Shown here one piece after another: positions 52,758 through 63,003 of a stretch of DNA of 64,000 bases (position 1 is its first letter; each line of letters opens with the position of its first letter). Position numbers and translations under genes: made by a program. The notes beneath the pieces are model-generated. The model was given only the letters and a program-made list of their open reading frames with translations, searched no databases and was not told where the DNA came from. The stretch comes from Sphingobacterium kitahiroshimense (GTDB lineage Bacteria; Bacteroidota; Bacteroidia; Sphingobacteriales; Sphingobacteriaceae), in NCBI RefSeq assembly GCF_025961315.1, contig NZ_JAOQNK010000001.1, positions 1,922,001 through 1,986,000 of the forward strand, written 5' to 3'.

Positions 52758-54335
52758 CTAAGCGGGAGATACCATATTCCGCTTAAGTTTTTTATACATA
52801 CTTTTAAGCGACGGAGATAAAAAAATAACAATCAAAATAATAATGCTGATGAGTGACATCAATTCATAATAATCCATTGCAAAACGTACAAAAGCCTGAT
52901 TTTTGACACGTTCTGTCACCAATTTGACTGCTGTTGCATGTTCATGAAACTGAAGACCATTTTTCAGCAACGTTGCACTTTCTTTTTCAAAATAACGCTG
53001 TAATATGATATTATTCTGCTGCAGATAGTCTTGAAAAACCATCTGATGTTGATTGGTGTCAAATAATTTGAAGAAATTTTGTAAACCGATACTACTGGTG
53101 TAGCCCAAATACCGTATAGCCAGACAAACCGCCGCCGCAGAAACGGCCAAATGTGACTTCACACTCGCTATTGTAAATAAAATAGTAGGGACCATGATCA
53201 ATCCAACCCCAAATCCGTGGAGCCATAAAGGAATCCAGAAATAATAATCATTCCCTTCGCTTTCAAAAGAAAAAAACATCACCTGATGGAAACTCAATAA
53301 AAAACAATAACCTAATATCCAGATCCACTTGACTGCTTTATGGGCAATAATCCAGTACATGGAAAATAACACCCCCATAATAATTCCTAAAATATTAAAC
53401 CATTGCACATAGGATAAATGGATCGGATCTAGTTTTAAAACCTGAGAAAAATATTGATTGGACACGGAAAGCGAAAATCGTTCGATATACATCATAAAAA
53501 GGATCAATAACCCTAAAAGTAAGCGTCGATTTTTAAAAATGGAAATATCAACATACACGCGTTTTAAAATCAACTGACGGATGATAAAGCAAATCAACAA
53601 AGCGATTCCCAACAACAATGCAACCTGCATATGCTGATCTGAAAACCAATACACTTCTTGTCCATACACCATCATATAACCAAAGGCAATGATGACACCA
53701 CTAAAATAGATACTACTTGGCCAGTCTAGTGAAAACAAAGGATAAGGCCTAATATGACGTATTGATTTCATCGAAAGCAGTATCATTAATAAGCCCGGCA
53801 TAAAGGCTAATGCAGCATAGAGGTATAATACATCGAAATTAAAGGAATCAATAAACTCTGCAGTTACAAAACTATTTAAGGGGGAGCTGCAGAGCAACAT
53901 TCCGAAAAAGATAGAATAGCTTACCTCCTTAGCTCGTTCACTATTTAATCTTGAAAAAATCATCGATATGGATAGGTTTACCGCACTGGCAAATAACATT
54001 CCTTGCAGAAAGCGCAATCCATAGACCCAGGTAATATCCGTAATTCGATACATCAGAAAACAATTCAGTATCTGTAATAAATTGAATATAACATAATACT
54101 GCTTTACTGGAAAAAAGAGGAAGAAACGTCTTTCTAAGATATAAAAGCCAACAAATCCGGCATAGAATAGAATTATCAAAAACTGAACATCACTGGGCTG
54201 ACTGCCATAATAACCTGCAGTAACTTGAATATTGGCTCCGGGCAAAAAGAATAATACCATACTCGGCATTAAGCAGCTGAATAATATTAGCTTAATCAAC
54301 CATTCCGGAACCCATTCCTTAAATATCTCTCTCAC
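52758..54335 (-). CDS. MFS drug exporter (EmrB/DHA2-like)
   Basis: A 525-residue transporter with about fourteen hydrophobic helices, fitting the 14-helix DHA2 family to which EmrB belongs. It starts with GTG, whose G is shared with the TAG stop of the adaptor gene (TAGTG), a sign of translational coupling. Sequence of the classic motif A is weak, as in many Bacteroidota members. With the adaptor and TolC gene upstream it forms a complete three-part pump that would expel drugs across both membranes. Confidence 0.88.
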   Translation of the reverse strand: MREIFKEWVPEWLIKLILFSCLMPSMVLFFLPGANIQVTAGYYGSQPSDVQFLIILFYAGFVGFYILERRFFLFFPVKQYYVIFNLLQILNCFLMYRITDITWVYGLRFLQGMLFASAVNLSISMIFSRLNSERAKEVSYSIFFGMLLCSSPLNSFVTAEFIDSFNFDVLYLYAALAFMPGLLMILLSMKSIRHIRPYPLFSLDWPSSIYFSGVIIAFGYMMVYGQEVYWFSDQHMQVALLLGIALLICFIIRQLILKRVYVDISIFKNRRLLLGLLILFMMYIERFSLSVSNQYFSQVLKLDPIHLSYVQWFNILGIIMGVLFSMYWIIAHKAVKWIWILGYCFLLSFHQVMFFSFESEGNDYYFWIPLWLHGFGVGLIMVPTILFTIASVKSHLAVSAAAVCLAIRYLGYTSSIGLQNFFKLFDTNQHQMVFQDYLQQNNIILQRYFEKESATLLKNGLQFHEHATAVKLVTERVKNQAFVRFAMDYYELMSLISIIILIVIFLSPSLKSMYKKLKRNMVSPA

Positions 54336-55396
54336 TACTTTTTATTTTTAGCAACAGATACATTTACGTTCATGCCGGAACGCAAAATTTGTTCACCCTG
54401 CTTCTTTTCCAATTCAATTCGCACTGGAACACGTTGGACTATTTTAACAAAGTTTCCAGTTGCATTATCCGGAGGTAATAAAGAAAAAGAAGAGCCTGTG
54501 GCAGGGGAAATTGAAATAATTTTCCCTTTAAAGACTTGATCGGGATAAGCATCAGCGATCACCTCTACCGAATCTTGAATACGCAGATAGCGCAATTGGG
54601 TTTCTTTAAAATTTGCAGTCACCCAAGTCGGTGTCTCAGCATTAACAATAAATCCCAATACTTCACCAGCATTGACCATCTGCCCCTCTTCAATACTCCG
54701 TTTACCGATCATACCGTCATAAGGAGCACGAACCACTGTGTATCCTACATCCAGATGTTTTCTCCCAGCAGCCGCAGATAGTCTATTCTTTTCTGCACTG
54801 ACTACTGTTTTTTGTACTTCGACATCTCTCACCCGCTCTTGCGAAGCTTCCAATTTATGCTGAAGTGCAGCCAATTCACTTTTATAAACGTCTAAAGTCG
54901 CTTTGACATCTTCCATTTGCTGGGCTGTGGCAGATTTTTCTTCATAAAGAAATTTATACCGATCATACTCTAGTTGTTGCTTCGTTACCCTAGCCTCATT
55001 TGCATCAATAGATTTCTTTAATGATTCATGCTCCTCCATTAGGATCTGCTTTTGACTGCTCAACACATTCATTTCAGCATGCTCTTTGTATACAGAAGCA
55101 TTAGCTTGATCGGCCTCGTATCTATATTCACGTTGATCAATAATCAGCAACGTATCACCGCGTTTTACAAATTGGTGATCATGGTAATGCACAGAGACAA
55201 TGTACCCTCCCACTCTGGAGATAATAGGATTGATATACTGAGTTACCTGGGCATCATTTGTGTAAGCATAGTTTAACCGAATCCATAATGTGCGTCCTCC
55301 CCAGAACAATAATGCACATAATACAAGTGCTGCGATCCAGTTTGTTAATTTTGTCAACTTAGCATCGGTCAATGACCAACGAGATTTAGGTTTCAT
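54335..55396 (-). CDS. HlyD/EmrA family adaptor protein
   Basis: A 353-residue membrane-fusion protein with one N-terminal anchor (WIAALVLCALLFWGGRTLWI). The EmrA start of the mature part is YAYTNDAQVTQYINPIISRV, followed by biotinyl-lipoyl half GGYIVSVHYHDHQFVKRGDT, a coiled-coil arm at about 95-195 and the second half VRAPYDGMIGKRSIEEGQMV. The beta-barrel ends GMNVNVSVAKNKK. Its start ATG shares one base with the TolC stop (TAATG), and its stop shares one base with the MFS start. It bridges the MFS pump and TolC. Confidence 0.92.
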   Translation of the reverse strand: MKPKSRWSLTDAKLTKLTNWIAALVLCALLFWGGRTLWIRLNYAYTNDAQVTQYINPIISRVGGYIVSVHYHDHQFVKRGDTLLIIDQREYRYEADQANASVYKEHAEMNVLSSQKQILMEEHESLKKSIDANEARVTKQQLEYDRYKFLYEEKSATAQQMEDVKATLDVYKSELAALQHKLEASQERVRDVEVQKTVVSAEKNRLSAAAGRKHLDVGYTVVRAPYDGMIGKRSIEEGQMVNAGEVLGFIVNAETPTWVTANFKETQLRYLRIQDSVEVIADAYPDQVFKGKIISISPATGSSFSLLPPDNATGNFVKIVQRVPVRIELEKKQGEQILRSGMNVNVSVAKNKK

Positions 55397-56694
55397 TAAA
55401 TAGTACCTTTTAAGAATTCAATAAAATAATAGTGTTTCTGTATTGCTATTTTAGCAGTTTCGAGTTCAAATAACGTTTTTAGATGCTCCATGTCTGCGTC
55501 TAACAGATCTGTAACAAGAGCTGATGATTTAAAATAACGGTTTTTGATAATACGAGCATTTTCTTTGGCAAGACCAACATTCTTCAAGCACACATCTCGT
55601 TGTACACAAGCTAATTTATAATCCAGATGTGCTTGTAAAAGTTGATGTTGCATATGCTCTTCTTCTAGATGGTGCTTTACTTCTTCTCTATCCACTGCAA
55701 CTTTCGCAATTCTTACGAGATTTTTATTACTATAAACAGCTGAAATTGGGATCTTCAATTTGAGACCGACAATTCCTAAATTATACCAACTATCATTATA
55801 TGGGTATAGAAATATCTGTGGATTGGCAAAAGTAAAATTACCAGCAAGACCAAGTTCTGGCAGATAATTTGCTTTAGATTGCTTAATTGCCAGCTGTTTT
55901 ATTTTCACTTCCTGTTCAGATTGCTGCAACACAAAAGCATGGTGTTTAGCAAAAGCCCAGGATTCATCATAACTATCAACCTTTACTATAAAATCATGTG
56001 GCACTGGAACGATTGTGGCATCGCCACCAATAATGAAATTTAATCTCTGATTGAATGCTTGAATATCATGGTCAATTTGAACCAGCAACAGTTCGCGTTT
56101 AGAAAGTTCCAGTTCCATACGCAACACATCACTATGGAGTAAAGCACCCGAAGTATATAAATTTTTTATTTCTTTTAACTGGGCTTTCTGATCAATAATA
56201 TCTGATTCAATTAAGGTTTTATCCATATAAGATCTTTCTAGATCTAAAAACAGATTACATACATCCAATTTGATCCCTGCTTTATCATTTGCCCACGCAA
56301 TAGAAGCAAGCACCTGTTCCAATTTTCGGGATTCAATTTTCATCATATCTTTATGACCATTGTAAAGATTTAGATAAAAATCAACCCCAGTATCATATAA
56401 ATAATGAATGACATCGTGTTGACTTGGTTTGTTAAATAGTCCATGATCATAGACGGGCATATTGGTTGCATAACTAGCAGAACCACGTAATGAAATTTCC
56501 GGGAGCAATTCCATTCGCTGTTGTTGGACTGCCAATTTACTTTCTTCAATCTGCAAATAGGAAGTTTCTATTTGCTTGGAATTCAGCAATGACTTACTGA
56601 TTATATCTTCCAAAGATGTTCGTAACGTATCAGAAGCCTGGACTTCTGAAATAGCAGATAATAACAACCCAATTGTTAGCATCCGCTTTACCAT
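55396..56694 (-). CDS. TolC family outer membrane protein of the Emr-type pump
   Basis: With the start at 56694 it has 432 residues. The signal peptide is MVKRMLTIGLLLSAISEVQA. Two TolC repeats follow, with long helices (TLRTSLEDIISKSLLNSKQI; later ALVTDLLDADMEHLKTLFEL, a motif typical of the second repeat). An in-frame ATG at 56742 lies almost on the -7 box at 56740-56747 and so is not used. It is first in the TolC, EmrA, EmrB operon, coupled by TAATG overlap to the adaptor. Confidence 0.9.
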   Translation of the reverse strand: MVKRMLTIGLLLSAISEVQASDTLRTSLEDIISKSLLNSKQIETSYLQIEESKLAVQQQRMELLPEISLRGSASYATNMPVYDHGLFNKPSQHDVIHYLYDTGVDFYLNLYNGHKDMMKIESRKLEQVLASIAWANDKAGIKLDVCNLFLDLERSYMDKTLIESDIIDQKAQLKEIKNLYTSGALLHSDVLRMELELSKRELLLVQIDHDIQAFNQRLNFIIGGDATIVPVPHDFIVKVDSYDESWAFAKHHAFVLQQSEQEVKIKQLAIKQSKANYLPELGLAGNFTFANPQIFLYPYNDSWYNLGIVGLKLKIPISAVYSNKNLVRIAKVAVDREEVKHHLEEEHMQHQLLQAHLDYKLACVQRDVCLKNVGLAKENARIIKNRYFKSSALVTDLLDADMEHLKTLFELETAKIAIQKHYYFIEFLKGTI

Positions 56695-56739
56695 GCTGGT
56701 AATAAATATCACTTTCGTTTCTATAAAAATTTTGCGTTG

Positions 56740-56747
56740 CAAACATA
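56740..56747 (-). promoter_or_regulatory. -7 promoter box of the Emr-type efflux operon
   Basis: Minus-strand TATGTTTG followed by C matches TAnnTTTG, 45 bases before the ATG at 56694. No -33 TTTG at 19 bases. No adjacent regulator gene. Confidence 0.55.
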
Positions 56748-56952
56748 GAGACTATTTGGATAAATAATTTCTTCACAATTGCCAATATCTTATGCATAAA
56801 AGACAAAATCAAATAAATAGAATACAAAACAACTCAATTAAGACATGCTATGAAAACGCAAGAACTCATTTAATGAAAATTAAATTCTAAAATAGAAATA
56901 TATTTACAAACGACATAATGTTATTTTCTAATATAAAACCCATATGACGTAA

Positions 56953-56995
56953 AAAAGGTCTACTGAATAACGGGAATGTATTCAGCAGACCTTTT
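56953..56995 (-). terminator. terminator of the zinc-ribbon gene
   Basis: Stem AAAAGGTCT-A-CTGAATA/TATTCAG-C-AGACCTTTT with one mismatch and nine-base loop; six T follow on the minus strand. Confidence 0.75.
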
Positions 56996-57094
56996 CCTTA
57001 TGGTATCATATATTTTTTAGCTAGACCCAACCGTAAAAACCTAACTTATTCCTTCGCAGGCCGTAATAAAACAGTTATAATTTAATACCAGATT

Positions 57095-57409
57095 TTAGTC
57101 AAAATCAAAGAAATCTGAAAGAAATGATTTCTTCTTTTTAGGATATTGCTGATGTTTATTATGGTCATCACGGTGACCCTCGCGATAATGCTCACGATAA
57201 TCGGATCTTTCCCTATTGCTATGCTCAGGACGGACTGATCGATCTTCATAAGTATTTGAAGATACTTTGTTTTGCTCAGCGGCATAAGACATCAACTTAT
57301 CAAGTTCTCCTTTATCCAACCAGACACCTCTACAAATAGGGCAATAATCAATTTCAACCTGATGACGCTCTGTCATCAATAAAGTTTCGTTGCAATTTGG
57401 ACATTTCAT
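57095..57409 (-). CDS. zinc-ribbon (zf-TFIIB) protein
   Basis: A 104-residue cytoplasmic protein. The N-terminal zinc ribbon of the zf-TFIIB family has CPNC at 3-6 and CPIC at 23-26, followed by the conserved RGVWLDKGELDKL. The rest is low-complexity and very rich in Arg, His, Asp and Glu, then a lysine cluster and a C-terminal FLSDFFDFD. The domain occurs in many small bacterial proteins of unknown role. It seems monocistronic. Confidence 0.88.
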   Translation of the reverse strand: MKCPNCNETLLMTERHQVEIDYCPICRGVWLDKGELDKLMSYAAEQNKVSSNTYEDRSVRPEHSNRERSDYREHYREGHRDDHNKHQQYPKKKKSFLSDFFDFD

Positions 57410-57652
57410 ATCTTTCTATTTCTAATTTTTCAATCAATTAAATAGCAATTTACTGAAATTAAGACTATCATCACGTTGCTATCTGACACATTTCACATTA
57501 TTTAACAAGTATTATCATAACAATGTAATGCTGTTGATTTTCTCTTTATATATGCCCCTAAAAAAGAAATTCATCACTTAAGACATCAAAGATTAATCCC
57601 ATTCTAAAAATTGAGAAAACTTTGACACCAAAAAGTCTAATAGCATATATTT

Positions 57653-58018
57653 TTATTTTTTAGGATCCAGTGTTATTTCATAGACTTTAGGATCATATTT
57701 CATCATCGCCCCAGTAGCAGCATCAACACCCCAACCAATTATTCCAATAAAGTTTAAGATAGAGACCGGATTAAAAGTTGTTTCAGGTTGAAACATCTTA
57801 AATTCATAGCCTTCTTTCTTTAAAGTAACTGTTTGACCGCTAAAACCTTTTTTAAGTCTGACTGCTACAGGAGTTATGCCCCTATCAAGACCATCAACCT
57901 CAACTTTAGCACCTTCAGGAAAGGTTTTAATAGTCACTGTTTGTTTTGTCCCTGTAAAAATTGTCGCACAAGAAGTTAAAGTAATAGTTACTAACGATAA
58001 TAGTAAAATTTTTTTCAT
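57653..58018 (-). CDS. PEGA-domain lipoprotein
   Basis: A 121-residue lipoprotein, signal ending ITLTSC with Cys17. After a short GTKQTVTIKTF segment comes a PEGA domain (PEGAKVEVDGLDRGITPVAV then RLKKGFSGQTVTLKKEGYE), a small beta fold often found on surface-layer and envelope proteins. A C-terminal hydrophobic and Gly-rich stretch (ILNFIGIIGWGVDAATGAMM) resembles those of Escherichia phage lipoprotein-like relatives that insert in membranes. It has a -7 box at 58042-58049. The IS4 element sits about 230 bases upstream of it. Confidence 0.85.
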   Translation of the reverse strand: MKKILLLSLVTITLTSCATIFTGTKQTVTIKTFPEGAKVEVDGLDRGITPVAVRLKKGFSGQTVTLKKEGYEFKMFQPETTFNPVSILNFIGIIGWGVDAATGAMMKYDPKVYEITLDPKK

Positions 58019-58041
58019 AATATGTTTATTGAGATAAAGTG

Positions 58042-58049
58042 CAAAGATA
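58042..58049 (-). promoter_or_regulatory. -7 promoter box of the PEGA lipoprotein gene
   Basis: Minus-strand TATCTTTG followed by C matches TAnnTTTG, 23 bases before the ATG. Confidence 0.65.
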
Positions 58050-58236
58050 TAAAAGGAAAGTTATTATCATGAAAACAACTTAAGATTAATTTAAATAAAT
58101 TTAGATCTATTTTGAATTTACACCAAATTGCCTATCCGGTAATGAAGTAAAATCATATATTAAATTCTTGACGAGAGAAGAATATGCTACATGTAAAAAA
58201 AATATCATTATTCTTTTTAGAAAGCCTCTAAAAACT

Positions 58237-58245
58237 ATCTGACCT
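58237..58245. repeat. left target-site duplication
   Basis: ATCTGACCT directly abuts the left end of the insertion sequence and is repeated at 59607-59615. Confidence 0.85.
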
Positions 58246-58260
58246 CAGTACCGTCCTAAA
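58246..58260 (+). repeat. left terminal inverted repeat of the IS
   Basis: CAGTACCGTCCTAAA; pairs with 59592-59606 with one mismatch at position 6. Confidence 0.9.
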
Positions 58261-58348
58261 TAAATTTTAGGGCCATATAAATCCCTATCTGCTGGTGTTT
58301 CCATGCAGATTTTATTGTTACTCTCCGAATAAATCCTCCCTGTCCGTT

Positions 58349-59518
58349 TCAGAAAAGGTTAAACTGTCCATTTTGATCGGGCGGTTTGCCCGAAATAAAC
58401 GGGTCATCGGCCCATTTCCACAGATCAATCTTCACGAAGATATTCAGCCGTATGAAATTCACCAGATTTGACAGGTTCCAGCTATATTTCGCCCTTTTCT
58501 GAATATACTTGAAGAGTAATATCCCGATCAGGGCTGTCCATATCTGGATGTAAACGGCATTCTGGGAGGTGCCTACAAAACTGGTGACCTTCAGCCGCTG
58601 CTTGAGGTGTTTAAAGAACGTCTCGATCTCCCAGCGCTCTTTGTAAAGTGCAGCTACGGTGGCAGCCTTCCACTGAAAATGATTGGTCAGGAACTCGTAT
58701 TCTAAATTTTTGATGCTGTCCCAAACCCGGACAAGACGCATCTTCTTATCTCCGTACCGAGCTGCTGAGCTGCCATCCAAGGCAATAACCTGATCTTCAA
58801 TCACCCCGGCTTCTTTCAGTTCATCGCTTTTCCAGGACTTCAATACCGTATATTTCATATTGGATTTGCTCCTTGTTACGAAAAAGCAGCCAGTGCTGTC
58901 CAAAACGTTCATCCAGGCGTAATCGACATAGCCCCGATCCACCACTACCACACATCCTTTGGGAAAGGATAGGGTCTTTGCCAGGGTGGATTCATGTGTT
59001 TTGCCATCGGTAATATGCACGAAGCTGGGCATACAGCCATCGTAATCCAGTACCGTATGCAACTTCACCGCACCTTTGGCACTTCGGAACCTTGCCCAAT
59101 CAAACACCGACAGGCAGAGCGGGATCACCGTGGCATCCATCAGCAGCACTTTGCGTTTCAGCATGCGCAGTTCTGAGCGAAGATGCGTCTGCTTCTGCCA
59201 GAGTGTGTCCAATAACCCAATATACAGGTCGCGGAATAACACGTGGTCACGATGCGCATTCATGTAGGAAAGATTGGACTTGCTGGGCACCCTGCTGATA
59301 CCCATGTGGTGCATATTGCCCGTCGTACTCCGCAAACCGTTGCTGATGTCCCTGACAGAATCTGCAGACGATAAATGGCAGAAAAGCATGCTTACCAAAT
59401 GCGTCCAGCTGTTGATCCCCTTGTGGTGCTTGTCTGACTCATGCTTGCGCACCAAAAAATTGAAACCACCGCGGTCGATAAGCGAGAGAATCTGAGAAAA
59501 TACATTTATATTTACCAT
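58349..59518 (-). CDS. IS4-family transposase
   Basis: A 389-residue DDE transposase when started at 59518 (MVNINVFSQILSLIDRGG). The N-terminal DUF4372-type domain is followed by the catalytic core: first Asp in LLMDATVIPLCL, second Asp in VVVDRGYVDYAW, and Glu in YKERWEIETFFKHLK. The last matches the IS4 signature Y-(2)-R-(3)-E-(6)-K exactly. The frame is intact. An ATG at 59578 would add 20 residues encoded by the fold-back region and is less likely. It should cut and paste the element using the 15-bp ends. Confidence 0.93.
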   Translation of the reverse strand: MVNINVFSQILSLIDRGGFNFLVRKHESDKHHKGINSWTHLVSMLFCHLSSADSVRDISNGLRSTTGNMHHMGISRVPSKSNLSYMNAHRDHVLFRDLYIGLLDTLWQKQTHLRSELRMLKRKVLLMDATVIPLCLSVFDWARFRSAKGAVKLHTVLDYDGCMPSFVHITDGKTHESTLAKTLSFPKGCVVVVDRGYVDYAWMNVLDSTGCFFVTRSKSNMKYTVLKSWKSDELKEAGVIEDQVIALDGSSAARYGDKKMRLVRVWDSIKNLEYEFLTNHFQWKAATVAALYKERWEIETFFKHLKQRLKVTSFVGTSQNAVYIQIWTALIGILLFKYIQKRAKYSWNLSNLVNFIRLNIFVKIDLWKWADDPFISGKPPDQNGQFNLF

Positions 59519-59576
59519 GGTGGTGATTTGTTTTAGCAAACTAAATATAGCATTCCATGCTATATCATTCACCACC
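59519..59576 (-). promoter_or_regulatory. fold-back structure at the transposase start
   Basis: On the minus strand GGTGGTGA (59576-59569) pairs with TCACCACC (59526-59519), which abuts the ATG. Inside are a nine-base-pair hairpin ATATAGCAT/ATGCTATAT (59545-59565) and a small TTTG/CAAA hairpin. In a transcript entering from outside the IS this would hide the transposase start. Confidence 0.55.
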
Positions 59577-59591
59577 ACTTTTTAAAAAACG

Positions 59592-59606
59592 TTTAGGACG
59601 CTACTG
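59592..59606 (-). repeat. right terminal inverted repeat of the IS
   Basis: Reads CAGTAGCGTCCTAAA on the minus strand; one mismatch to the left end. Confidence 0.9.
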
Positions 59607-59615
59607 ATCTGACCT
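59607..59615. repeat. right target-site duplication
   Basis: Second copy of ATCTGACCT, directly after the IS. Confidence 0.85.
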
Positions 59616-59651
59616 CAAATCATAATAATCACACGGAAAGCAGAACTTTAA

Positions 59652-61337
<1,686 letters not shown>

Positions 61338-61351
61338 GAATTATTATCTAT

Positions 61352-61396
61352 AAAAAAGAGAGGCCTTGATTGTTATAATCAAGGCCTCTCTTTTTT
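61352..61396. terminator. bidirectional terminator after the ABC-F gene
   Basis: A perfect 20-base-pair inverted repeat with loop GTTAT; the core is GAGAGGCCTTGATT/AATCAAGGCCTCTC, flanked by six A and six T. Confidence 0.9.
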
Positions 61397-61407
61397 CATA
61401 ATCTATA

Positions 61408-63003
61408 TTAATTTGAATAAACTCCAAAATCAGCTAAATGTGAATAGAAGAAATTACCCCACGAACTTGTCGACTCTATTTTTAGATACTGTGTATTTAG
61501 TACCGATGTAAAATCTACATTGATCCAACTTCCTGACACTTGTATCAATTGAGCTGTTTTTACCAACGACCAGCTAGTACCATTTGTACTTGAGTAAATA
61601 TTAATATCCTTCATCGCCCCGTTTAGGTTATCCCGATTTCTAAAAGCGACTCCTTTTACAGATCTCAAAGCCCCCATATTCACAGAAAAATAATGCGGCT
61701 GTGGCGCTTGAGCTGACGACCAAGGCGTATGCCATATTGTACTTCTATTTTTATCTAAAACGTTGCTTGCAGGCGCACCATTTTCTTGACTATCAGCTGC
61801 TATGATTGACCAGCCTGTTGTCGGTAACAAGTTGTGAACAACAACTTTAGACAAATCAGGAAGATTATTGACAAAACTATATAAGTAACTATAAGTCGAC
61901 CGGCTACCGTTCTCATGCATAAAACCAACACGAAGCTGATAGTCTCCAGTTAAATCGTAAAAATCTGCCAATGGGCACTCAAATCTAAAGCTGTCAACGC
62001 CAATCACTTTAGTCGACCATTGCACAGCATCATAATCCTGATTGCCACCATATGGACTTCTATCATGCCAAATCACGACATCTTTCACCGGCTTAGTCGC
62101 TGTAAACTTACCTGAAAAAATAATTTTATTGCTAGCTACAGAAGCTGATAATGATGTAATATCTACAGAGGCCGCTTGGTACCAATCTGTACGCGTTACT
62201 GTACTGAATACTTGACTATTATTAAATGTTGCTGTAGTAGCTTGTGTCAGCGAAGTTGTAGAGATGCCATAAGTCGAATTACCACTTCCCATCAATGCCG
62301 TACCTAAAGTAGGAGCCAATGTTTTATTCATGCGGTTATGGCTAGCGTTAAGACCATGACCTAGCTCATGAATCATTCCTCCAATCCATACTGTTGCTTT
62401 CCAGCCGATATCGCCACCTATTCCTAAATTTTTAGCGTCTAAATTCACATAGTCCAGCGCATAACATGTGGTACCCGTTCCATAAAATGGCGGACCTCCT
62501 GGATTCGCCGGATCACTATTGTAAGTAGGAATGACAATCAGATTATGCTCACTTTTCTTTGCAGAAGGATTTAAAGCATAGTAAGCATCCACTTCCGATT
62601 TCACTGCGCCACTCCCCCCCTCATAAGGATAAGTTGCTTTCCCAAAATTACCTGGAATGTAGATAATGTTAATTAAAGAATCGTTGATCAGATCCAAACC
62701 AAAAGATTTACGACCAAAACCTTCGCGGTCCATGTTCGAAGCAAACATTTCCTGCGCATCGAGTAATATCTTACTCAGGCGCTTTCTGAAATTTGGTATA
62801 GAATCCAAATCATTTGGCACAAAGTAAACGACATTTAATTTGTAGGGATTGTTGCGCCATTCATTAGTCAAATTAAGCGCTTGCTTTTTGCCTAGACCGG
62901 ATTCATCCTTGTCATAATTACTCAAATCCTGTGTAATGTCTTTACAAGAGAATACAGTAAGTAGCACTAGACTACAGAGTACGTAAAAAGATTTATTCTT
63001 CAT
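61408..63003 (-). CDS. metzincin-like lipoprotein with discoidin domain
   Basis: A 531-residue lipoprotein: signal ending LTVFSC (Cys20). The catalytic region at residues 212-222 is HELGHGLNASH, the zinc motif HExxHxxxxxH, and a Met-turn-like TALMGSG follows at 236-242. The usual Gly of the metzincin motif is Asn219 here. A beta-rich middle part (about 270-380) leads to a C-terminal F5/8-type-C (discoidin) domain (about 390-530, with ASNVLDKNRSTIWHTPWSS), which usually binds sugars. It is likely a surface protease that works on glycoproteins or host matrix. It is divergent from a SusC-like gene. Confidence 0.85.
   Translation of the reverse strand: MKNKSFYVLCSLVLLTVFSCKDITQDLSNYDKDESGLGKKQALNLTNEWRNNPYKLNVVYFVPNDLDSIPNFRKRLSKILLDAQEMFASNMDREGFGRKSFGLDLINDSLINIIYIPGNFGKATYPYEGGSGAVKSEVDAYYALNPSAKKSEHNLIVIPTYNSDPANPGGPPFYGTGTTCYALDYVNLDAKNLGIGGDIGWKATVWIGGMIHELGHGLNASHNRMNKTLAPTLGTALMGSGNSTYGISTTSLTQATTATFNNSQVFSTVTRTDWYQAASVDITSLSASVASNKIIFSGKFTATKPVKDVVIWHDRSPYGGNQDYDAVQWSTKVIGVDSFRFECPLADFYDLTGDYQLRVGFMHENGSRSTYSYLYSFVNNLPDLSKVVVHNLLPTTGWSIIAADSQENGAPASNVLDKNRSTIWHTPWSSAQAPQPHYFSVNMGALRSVKGVAFRNRDNLNGAMKDINIYSSTNGTSWSLVKTAQLIQVSGSWINVDFTSVLNTQYLKIESTSSWGNFFYSHLADFGVYSN

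Larger units (their letters stand above)
58246..59606 (-). mobile_element. IS4-family insertion sequence, intact
   Basis: A 1361-bp element with one transposase gene on the minus strand. The ends are CAGTACCGTCCTAAA (left, 58246-58260) and CAGTAGCGTCCTAAA (right, reading inward), 14 of 15 matching. It is flanked by a perfect 9-bp duplication ATCTGACCT. Size, end structure and DDE signature place it in the IS4 family. Codon use is visibly richer in G and C than the neighbouring genes, suggesting recent arrival. It landed between the PEGA gene and the ABC-F gene without breaking either. Confidence 0.93.

Noticed and set aside
58994..59495. Plus-strand frames inside the IS
   Set aside because: They are antisense to the transposase in GC-richer DNA; translations are Cys/Arg/Ser-rich without features of real proteins.
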